Of a stretch of 20,247 bases of DNA, positions 14,539-20,247 are shown one piece after another. The first letter of the stretch is position 1, and every line of letters starts with the position of its first letter. The notes beneath the pieces were generated by a model. The model worked only from the letters and a program-made list of their open reading frames with translations. It was not told the DNA's origin and did no database searches. Origin of the DNA: a virus. The position numbers and the translations under genes are program-made. The DNA is taken from positions 1 to 20,247 of IMG/VR virus record IMGVR_UViG_3300008219_001861; one strand, given 5' to 3'.

Positions 14539-16053
14539 CTATACAAATGATATTTCATGTTCTGATCCTGCTCCGTCTTGAAAATATAATTTATTATCAT
14601 TTTTTGTGTATACTTTTCCATAGTTAGTATCAGCAGTCGGAGTTGTAGTCTCCTTTAAATTTAACACACCGCTTTCTAAAGTCAAATCAGCATTAGTTGA
14701 TGGAGCATTTGTTCCAATACCAACTTGACCTGTAGCTATAATAGTCATTCTTACTGACCCAGCCACGGGAGCGTCATAATCTCCACCAGTAACAAATTGT
14801 ATATTTGAAGTCGCAGAGCTATTATTTTTAGATTCTAAATAAACAGTATTTGCTAAAGAATTTCCATATAATGTACCAGCGTCTCCAGTAATACCTAGTA
14901 AACCATGAACAGCATTACCATCCTGTCTCATTTCAATTTTAGGATTGTCAGTCTCTGGATTATTGTCAGTATCAGCTTCTAATATAAATGTAGCATCAGT
15001 CAGTGAAGATATATGTAAATTACCCTCTGGGGCAATTTCGCCAATACCTACATTACCATCATCATCAATTGTCATTCTTACTGTTGGAGTACCAGCATCA
15101 TCCGCATCGGAAGTAGCAAAAACAATTTTGCCAGGTGAAGAATCAGCATCAGAGATAGCATCATTAGCAAATTCTATATACGAAGATAAGGTAGCACCAT
15201 CAGCGTCATCTACACCATAAGCCTCAATACGACCTAATACCTCACCAGCAGTAGTATGGTCTCCAGCAGTAAATGTATTCACTGTAGCCGTACCTGATTT
15301 TTGAAATTTAAGAACACCAGCGTGTGCTGCTGTAGCCGTTGCTGACCAAGCACTTAATTCTAAAGATGGTTGACCAGAAACTTTACTGATTTCTAATATA
15401 GAACCAGGGTTATTATTACCTATACCTACATTACCAGATGCATCTATTCTCATTCTTTCAGTTGCTGCAGCTGAAGTATTAGTAGCAAAAACAAGTTCAG
15501 TATTATTAACAGATGAAGAAAACGTACCGTCAGCTTCAGCCCATATAGCAGCACCAGACAGTACTCCATCTGTGCCACTTGCCTCAAGTGGGGACTGAAA
15601 AACTATAGCACCTAAAACATCAGCATCGACTACTGTAGTTTCAGCAGTTGAAAGAGTAAGTACTCCAGCAGCTGCTGCCCCAGTGCCAATTCCTCCACGA
15701 ATTTCTAAATCAGGCGCAAGTGAAAGACCATTTGCAACGCCTCCAGGATTATTGTTACCAATCCCAACCTTTCTATTAACTATAACATCATTCTTTACAA
15801 GTAAATCCTTCTGTATTTCTAAGCTAATATCAACATAATCTTTCCTATCTCTAATAGGACCTGACTGAAACTTTAAATTGTGTATAACACCGTTATGTTT
15901 TACTACCCAATACAAACCTCCATCTGATCTATACATTAGAGTAGGTTCACCATTAGGAGTTAAATTAATAGCATCAGGAGAACTATTAACACTTAACCTT
16001 CTTTGTGAAGTATGCTGGACTGTTCTTGGATTAACTGTTTCTTGTCCAGGCAT
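14539..16053 (-). CDS. 504-aa tail-fibre-like protein with four VGIG repeats
   Basis: The start ATG 16053 overlaps the stop of the nozzle-like gene in a TAATG junction, so translation is probably coupled; no strong SD is present. After an N-terminal part of about 90 residues that may dock to the virion (LMYRSDGGLYWVVKHNG), the protein carries four VGIG motifs at 96-99, 209-212, 335-338 and 444-447. Three follow an MRID or MTI strand (MRIDASGNVGIGNNNP, MTIDDDGNVGIGEIAP, MTIIATGQVGIGTNAP). This GNVGIGTxxP pattern is typical of fibre and surface-adhesion proteins in environmental phages and bacteria, where it forms repeated beta-rich shafts. The end (TNYGKVYTKNDNKLYFQDGAGSEHEI) is a recurrent terminal module of such proteins. 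No autoproteolytic chaperone domain follows. A fibre or decoration role is likely; receptor specificity cannot be read. Confidence 0.88.
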   Translation of the reverse strand: MPGQETVNPRTVQHTSQRRLSVNSSPDAINLTPNGEPTLMYRSDGGLYWVVKHNGVIHNLKFQSGPIRDRKDYVDISLEIQKDLLVKNDVIVNRKVGIGNNNPGGVANGLSLAPDLEIRGGIGTGAAAAGVLTLSTAETTVVDADVLGAIVFQSPLEASGTDGVLSGAAIWAEADGTFSSSVNNTELVFATNTSAAATERMRIDASGNVGIGNNNPGSILEISKVSGQPSLELSAWSATATAAHAGVLKFQKSGTATVNTFTAGDHTTAGEVLGRIEAYGVDDADGATLSSYIEFANDAISDADSSPGKIVFATSDADDAGTPTVRMTIDDDGNVGIGEIAPEGNLHISSLTDATFILEADTDNNPETDNPKIEMRQDGNAVHGLLGITGDAGTLYGNSLANTVYLESKNNSSATSNIQFVTGGDYDAPVAGSVRMTIIATGQVGIGTNAPSTNADLTLESGVLNLKETTTPTADTNYGKVYTKNDNKLYFQDGAGSEHEISFV

Positions 16054-19000
16054 TATTTTACTGGCTTTACTCTGTATACTATTGATATATCGTTTATTTT
16101 AAAAGTAGCTATAACATCAGTCCCTGCTATTCTAACATAAGCAGAATAAATATTATTAATAGATGAAGATGGTTTTAATATAGCTGTTTTCCATACACCA
16201 CCAGTAGAATCTAGTGTTTGACCGTCATACAATGTACTTGTTGCTCCTCCTGCGGTCCCGTCTTTAAAAGTATATGTAGTATATCCACTAGATGTTTGAG
16301 CTACTAATGTTACAACTGCAGTTGTATTAGAACCTGCTTGATATGAAACATGAACAGCATAAACTTTTTTCCTAGCTGCTGGGTTACCAAAATCTATTTC
16401 CTTAGTTTTTATATCTAAAGCATCAGCTAGCTTAGGTGAATCAGTCCATTTTACAAAATAATGAGTTACTCCAGAGCTAGCGCTTGCAGCAGTAGCAAAT
16501 ATTAAATCTTCATTTTCGTTAATAACAAAGTTAGTCTTAAATGTATCAAAATTTCTATTAGTAGCATCATGAGTTCCTCTTACCCAGCTCCTAGTATCGA
16601 GATCATATATCCAAACATAAAAACCAGCAGTTGATGTATCTTCAAAAACAATGATCTGCCTACTCTTAGGAGTATAACCAACCATAGGTGTCATAGATGA
16701 AGTAATTTGACTAGGCCAGTCTATAAGCTTCTGACCTTGTTTCTCTGTTAAATTAGTAACTTTCTGTCCATCGTATAAAAATACACCAAGTCTATTAGCC
16801 CATGCTATACCAAAATCAGTCTTAAATACTTGGGCAGGATGTTGTATTCCTCTATGTTTATATACACCTTCTACAAATTCAACATCTTGTGATATATTAA
16901 TTATATATAATGTTTCTTCTTTAAAACATAACAACCTATCATTAAAATTTTCTAATTTAATAATATGATCACCATCGTTAACTGCGACATCTATTCTATT
17001 AGATAATGGAAATATATCAAACTTATTAAATGGGGTCTTGAGTATTGTGTCACCCATTCTAACAGTCCTATCCTGTCCAATCATTTTTACATCAACATTA
17101 CCAACATAAGCTCTACCATTAGCTATGGTAGCAGTTTTATATCTTGAGTAAACTGACTTTTCATCAAAATTTACACCAGTTTCAGTTTCAAAGTTCCCAA
17201 CTAAGTTAGGTTCCAACATATATTGTTTATCAATGAAACATATATATCTGTCATCATCATCAAATAATATGTCTTCTTCATGGCCAGTTCTTATTACTCT
17301 AGCTACTCCATCTAAAAAATCATACTCTATTTGTGGCTTCCATGTCTTATCTTCAAGACTATGTATATCTTTCATATATAGTTTTACACCAGTAACTCTA
17401 GGATTCCATTCGCTCCTCCTAATAATATATATAATTGAATCATTAGCATGTGTAGCTGCTGTTGTTAACTTATCGCCCCTCACAACTGTCAATGTATGAG
17501 TAGATACACCTGATATTTTCATCACTTCTGCATCAATAAGTATCCTATCATTAGCTTGAAATACACTACCATCATCAACAACAAAGGTAGTTGCAGTAAC
17601 ATCACTAGTAATATTTCCAGTGTCATTAATTAAATTATCTGTTCCTCCAGCTTGTAACGCTTGTTGATTAAGATAAGGACCACTATAATCAAATGTTAAT
17701 GTTACTTTAGGGCACATACCTTCAGCAGCATCATCACCAGATCCAAATACGCCTAACTCTGTACCGCTAGTCCCATCTATATATGAACTTGCATCATCTA
17801 CATTTTTAAGATACGTCAGCATACTTTCTTGCCTAGTAGCTCCTTCACCATATAAAAAAGTTGCGCCAATAGACCACTTTGTATCCCAATAAGAACCTTT
17901 TTTGCCACTACTTGGAACTGCAAATTTATAATCAAATTGAAGAGCTCCTAAATCTACATCTACTGACGTAACATTACTCGTAGCTTTGAAAAATTCCAAA
18001 GAATCTATTAAAACAGATTGAACACCAGCTCCTTTCTCAATTGATGTAATAGCTACAGTATGATATTCACCAGTATTAAAAAATGTAAGAATGACAATAG
18101 CTGTTGCAGTTGCAGCAGCTGACAATTCAAATGATGTAGTACTATTCACAGTCGCTACAGTCGAACCAGCTTGAATACCATCACCAGTTACTTTCATACC
18201 AACTTTTACAGCTCCACTATCATTAACATGTGTAACTTCAGTATCAGTATTTGTTGTACCACAACCAGTAAATTGAAATCCTGTCTCAGGTCCAGCATCG
18301 TATGGAAATTCAAAAGATGCATGACGAATATGAGAAGCCGAACCTGTCGCATTTCCTGAAATAGATGTAACACCATATACACTTCCTGTAGAGGCACTAA
18401 CAGCTGTAGCTGATGATGAATCACCATACCTTAAAGTTACTCTATACTCTAGCAAATCAGAAGATAATGCATAAACATTATATGTATTAACAGCAGTTAT
18501 TTTTAATCCTACTTTTAATCTGCCTATTTTACGAGTGGTAAAATTACCAGCGCCTGCATCAGTCCACAAAGCACTAGAACCTATATTGGCAGTTTGCTTG
18601 TCAGCTGCAAAAGTATAATCTGATTGACTATCAGTAATTGATACTAACTGGGTACCAGTATCTTGGTTTTCATCAAACTTTCCCACTGGTCTTTTTAATG
18701 CCTGTGGAGTTGCAAAGAATCCTTTTATCTCAGATGGTTTATTGCTGTTTTTAAATAGTGTCCTATCAATAAATCCGTACCACTTATTTGAACTTCCACG
18801 AGAAAATGTGCCGTCACTAACCCTTAACGCTCCGTCAGCAGCATAATAAACAGCTTCTGGGTCTGTCCCACCCAAATCAATCTCATCAAGAAACCAAGCT
18901 TGAGCCGCTTTACTAAATATATCAACTGTCGAATTTTTATAATCACATAAAGCAAAAAATGAATCGTCGTTAGACCAACTTGTTCCACTTAATGTTCCAA

Positions 19001-19469
19001 CAGAGTTACCTAAAAATTGTACATCCTCAGAGCCTCCAATAACTCTTATATTCATTGTATTGCTAGCTACTCCCCTTGCTTCCCATGTTCCGTTATACTT
19101 ACTTGTTCCACTAATATAAATAACAGCTCCATTGCTAAAACCATGACTTGGAACATGTAACAACGCTTTGTCATCACCATTAACCGTTGCTGTTACTTTG
19201 ATTATTGTTTTTATACTTGCAACAGCAATTTGCTGATAATCGGTATTCCAGTGGAATAAACCATGACCTGGTGTAGTTGAAGAAGCTTGATCTATAAGAT
19301 ATGTGGAAGTACTTATATCAGTAGTTCCTCCAATCGTAGTAATCTGCCCCATTTTATCAACAGAGCAATCTTTAGCTTCTATTAGTTGCGCATCTAAAAT
19401 ATCACGCTCAGCCGATACTAAATTTAAGCCACCATGAAAAGTATCTAATGTAACACTCTGTTTAGGCAT
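16053..19469 (-). CDS. 1138-aa tail nozzle / stabilisation-type structural protein with inserted beta-domains
   Basis: The start ATG 19469 lies two bases after the stop of the small basic peptide gene and its SD is weak. The N-terminus (LDTFHGGLNLVSAERDI...QLIEAKDCSV...GQITTIGG) is the opening typical of podovirus nozzle or tail-stabilisation proteins: FxGGLN, a D/L-EA-N/D strand, then G-I-GG. The C-terminal half (about 730-980) has repeated strands such as ANGRAYVGNV, DRLLCFKEETLYII and GIAWANRLGVFLYDG (about 887-901), consistent with a beta-propeller body as in T7 gp12 or P22 gp10. Three modular beta inserts are visible: about 91-140 (HGFSNGAVIYISGTSKYNG), about 403-467 (VKVGMKVTGDGIQAGSTVA) and about 620-683 (TTFVVDDGSVFQANDRILI). 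It probably forms the lower tail channel through which DNA and the internal proteins below would pass. Structural assignment is good; the exact homologue is uncertain. Confidence 0.9.
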   Translation of the reverse strand: MPKQSVTLDTFHGGLNLVSAERDILDAQLIEAKDCSVDKMGQITTIGGTTDISTSTYLIDQASSTTPGHGLFHWNTDYQQIAVASIKTIIKVTATVNGDDKALLHVPSHGFSNGAVIYISGTSKYNGTWEARGVASNTMNIRVIGGSEDVQFLGNSVGTLSGTSWSNDDSFFALCDYKNSTVDIFSKAAQAWFLDEIDLGGTDPEAVYYAADGALRVSDGTFSRGSSNKWYGFIDRTLFKNSNKPSEIKGFFATPQALKRPVGKFDENQDTGTQLVSITDSQSDYTFAADKQTANIGSSALWTDAGAGNFTTRKIGRLKVGLKITAVNTYNVYALSSDLLEYRVTLRYGDSSSATAVSASTGSVYGVTSISGNATGSASHIRHASFEFPYDAGPETGFQFTGCGTTNTDTEVTHVNDSGAVKVGMKVTGDGIQAGSTVATVNSTTSFELSAAATATAIVILTFFNTGEYHTVAITSIEKGAGVQSVLIDSLEFFKATSNVTSVDVDLGALQFDYKFAVPSSGKKGSYWDTKWSIGATFLYGEGATRQESMLTYLKNVDDASSYIDGTSGTELGVFGSGDDAAEGMCPKVTLTFDYSGPYLNQQALQAGGTDNLINDTGNITSDVTATTFVVDDGSVFQANDRILIDAEVMKISGVSTHTLTVVRGDKLTTAATHANDSIIYIIRRSEWNPRVTGVKLYMKDIHSLEDKTWKPQIEYDFLDGVARVIRTGHEEDILFDDDDRYICFIDKQYMLEPNLVGNFETETGVNFDEKSVYSRYKTATIANGRAYVGNVDVKMIGQDRTVRMGDTILKTPFNKFDIFPLSNRIDVAVNDGDHIIKLENFNDRLLCFKEETLYIINISQDVEFVEGVYKHRGIQHPAQVFKTDFGIAWANRLGVFLYDGQKVTNLTEKQGQKLIDWPSQITSSMTPMVGYTPKSRQIIVFEDTSTAGFYVWIYDLDTRSWVRGTHDATNRNFDTFKTNFVINENEDLIFATAASASSGVTHYFVKWTDSPKLADALDIKTKEIDFGNPAARKKVYAVHVSYQAGSNTTAVVTLVAQTSSGYTTYTFKDGTAGGATSTLYDGQTLDSTGGVWKTAILKPSSSINNIYSAYVRIAGTDVIATFKINDISIVYRVKPVK

Positions 19470-19471
19470 TA

Positions 19472-19573
19472 TTATTTCTTATTTTTTCTTGCTGGTTTCT
19501 TTTTCTTACGACTTTTCTTTTTCTTAGGTGGTCTTCCTTTCTTAGTACCGTATGTTCCTTGTCCGTATGGCAT
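19472..19573 (-). CDS. 33-aa Lys/Arg-rich peptide
   Basis: ATG 19573 opens a 33-codon frame ending TAA two bases before the nozzle-like start. A purine-rich SD (AGGGGAGGGA) precedes it. The product begins MPYGQGTYGTKKGRPPKK and continues as Lys/Arg clusters, with 16 of 33 residues basic and none acidic. Such a composition is unlikely to persist by chance between two tightly packed genes, and small basic peptides of this kind occur in the structural regions of other phages. It may bind packaged DNA or an acidic virion protein; that is inference. The gene is easy to miss because of its length. Confidence 0.75.
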   Translation of the reverse strand: MPYGQGTYGTKKGRPPKKKKSRKKKKPARKNKK

Positions 19574-19580
19574 TATTTTT

Positions 19581-19590
19581 TCCCTCCCCT
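19581..19590 (-). promoter_or_regulatory. Purine-rich ribosome binding site of the 33-aa gene
   Basis: AGGGGAGGGA on the minus strand ends seven bases upstream of ATG 19573. Its presence is the main evidence that this very short frame is translated. The 45-base spacer between this gene and the 75-aa gene holds no visible terminator. Confidence 0.65.
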
Positions 19591-19618
19591 CTTCCAATTA
19601 TTAGCGTTCTGTGGAAAA

Positions 19619-19846
19619 CTACTTGCCTTTAAATAAGCCAGCAAGTAAATCTGTTACTACATCAACAACCTTTTCAAAGAAGATTTGTTCCTTTGCTTCA
19701 GATACGAAAGGGATGTCAATCTTCTCATTGATTTTAGTTGCAATTTCTTTTGCCATTTCTTCTGATGCTAAATAGTCACCTACCTGGTCACGCATTTTAT
19801 CAGCTTGGGCTTCGGCAAGTTCAACTAGCATTGATTTAATATCCAT
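19619..19846 (-). CDS. 75-aa acidic/amphipathic protein of unknown function in the small-gene cassette
   Basis: I choose ATG 19846 (MDIKSMLVELAEAQ) over an in-frame ATG 63 bases upstream. It overlaps the preceding stop as TAATG and has AGGAG seven bases ahead, while the longer form would add a low-complexity Ser/Asn-rich N-terminus lying wholly inside the 66-aa gene. The protein is predicted helical, with many Glu and Lys. It has no membrane span but a hydrophobic, Val/Leu-rich C-terminal helix (VVDVVTDLLAGLFKG). Its coupling to a membrane-anchored small protein suggests a shared lysis or membrane task. The family is not recognised. Confidence 0.82.
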   Translation of the reverse strand: MDIKSMLVELAEAQADKMRDQVGDYLASEEMAKEIATKINEKIDIPFVSEAKEQIFFEKVVDVVTDLLAGLFKGK

Positions 19847-20046
19847 TAAGATACTCCTATTACTATTGTTATTACTATGACTAGTATCGCCATGCCACCA
19901 GTCATCCAATTCTTCCAGCCTTCAAGGTTAGAAGTTCGACTATTAAGTTTACATAGCTCTCTTTCACTACGTTCTACTATAGTCTCAATTCTTACTACTC
20001 TGCTATGTATGTCGTCTCTGTATTCTTTTAATTGCTGGTGATTCAT
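19846..20046 (-). CDS. 66-aa coiled-coil protein with C-terminal membrane anchor, holin/XhlA-like architecture
   Basis: ATG 20046 overlaps the upstream stop as ATGA; the stop overlaps the next start as TAATG. Residues about 1-45 form a charged heptad-like helix (RVVRIETIVERSERELCKL), followed by Trp-containing WKNWMTGG and one strongly hydrophobic segment at about 48-66 (GGMAILVIVITIVIGVS). A short coiled coil plus a single C-terminal transmembrane helix is the layout of XhlA-like proteins and some small phage holins or holin partners. A lysis role is therefore plausible but rests on architecture only. No endolysin is present in the window to confirm it. Confidence 0.8.
   Translation of the reverse strand: MNHQQLKEYRDDIHSRVVRIETIVERSERELCKLNSRTSNLEGWKNWMTGGMAILVIVITIVIGVS
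19854..19858 (-). promoter_or_regulatory. Ribosome binding site AGGAG fixing the start of the 75-aa gene
   Basis: AGGAG on the minus strand sits seven bases upstream of ATG 19846. It lies inside the last codons of the 66-aa gene, and decides between the two in-frame starts. Confidence 0.8.
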
Positions 20047-20247
20047 TTTGTTATTCCGTTTATGCGACCTTTAATAAAATTCATATCATCAGTTAAATCA
20101 TTTAATTCATCAACCAGTTTTTCATGCCGTCTTTCAGCAGCTTCAGTCATTCTATCTTCCATTGATTTGAATCGTTCATCTGATTTATTAAACCTGTCAA
20201 TAAGTTTGACAATGATTTCATAATTAGATTTACCCTGCCCATAGAGA
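20043..20247 (-). CDS. Partial coiled-coil protein at the right edge (5' end missing)
   Basis: A minus-strand frame is open from the window edge to TGA at 20043 and gives at least 67 residues (LYGQGKSNYEIIVKLIDRF onward). It ends in an ATGA overlap with the 66-aa gene, which supports it as real coding sequence. The visible part is highly charged and helical (MEDRMTEAAERRHEKLVDEL), probably a coiled coil, with no membrane span. An internal Met (at about base 20162) could be the start, but the frame continues upstream without a stop, so the beginning probably lies outside. It is likely part of the same small-protein cassette; the function is unknown. Confidence 0.7.
   Translation of the reverse strand, partial: LYGQGKSNYEIIVKLIDRFNKSDERFKSMEDRMTEAAERRHEKLVDELNDLTDDMNFIKGRINGITK

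Noticed and set aside
14763-14785. GDYDAP in the fibre-like protein, similar to GDYDAD
   Set aside because: The third Asp is missing and it lies in a beta-repeat context; it is unrelated to polymerase.
19847-19909. A longer 96-aa start for the 75-aa protein
   Set aside because: The extension lies inside the 66-aa gene and is low complexity; AGGAG and the TAATG junction favour ATG 19846.

Overview
The window is a compact, AT-rich stretch of a double-stranded DNA phage genome, or a prophage or assembled viral contig. Every supported gene lies on the minus strand, so transcription runs from high to low coordinates. Genes abut or overlap by 1-4 bases with stop/start junctions such as TAATG and ATGA. 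No tRNA, CRISPR array, insertion sequence or bacterial housekeeping gene is visible. Several starts have clear Shine-Dalgarno sequences (AAGGAGG, AGGAG, GAGGAG), so the host uses ordinary SD-led initiation. The VGIG-repeat fibre protein and the small modular beta-domains in the nozzle-like protein resemble those of marine and other environmental tailed phages. The host cannot be named from the sequence.

Layout in transcription order. (1) 20247-19619: three tiny overlapping genes, namely a partial coiled-coil protein, a 66-aa coiled-coil protein with a C-terminal membrane anchor (holin or XhlA-like architecture), and a 75-aa acidic/amphipathic protein. They look like a lysis or membrane cassette. 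(2) 19573-19472: a 33-aa Lys/Arg-rich peptide. (3) 19469-16053: a 1138-aa tail-nozzle or stabilisation-type protein with three inserted beta-domains. (4) 16053-14539: a 504-aa fibre-like protein with four VGIG repeats. (5) 14479-10609: three proteins of 626, 250 and 405 aa that are Ala/Glu/Lys-rich. The first two carry Gly-rich hydrophobic segments, as expected of ejected internal virion proteins. (6) 10596-2080: a 2838-aa protein starting at TTG behind a perfect SD. (7) 2079-1: the N-terminal 693 residues of another very large phage protein that continues past the left edge.

The main discovery is inside the 2838-aa protein. Residues about 1590-2095 carry the signature of a two-barrel (double-psi beta-barrel) RNA polymerase, the superfamily of cellular beta/beta' subunits, QDE-1/eukaryotic RDR, YonO and the crAss-like phage virion RNAP. 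The signs are an SRKP...PND...IL strand resembling NRAPTLH (beta') and TRNPCLHPGD (RDR), followed by a GDYDAD metal-binding loop in the place of NADFDGD. Upstream is a Lys-containing DVVLALSGAK segment fitting the first barrel, and downstream an ALESQHLIDLDGGV helix resembling the RDR motif LAELHSIAVDFPKTG. The glycine of DxDGD is replaced by alanine.

The gene order (nozzle, fibre-like protein, small ejection-type proteins, giant protein, second giant protein) parallels the T7 block gp12-gp13-gp14-gp15-gp16. My model is that this polymerase is packaged in the virion, ejected with the genome through a nozzle and membrane channel made by its neighbours, and transcribes early genes elsewhere in the genome. 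The barrel motif is read directly. Packaging and ejection are inference.
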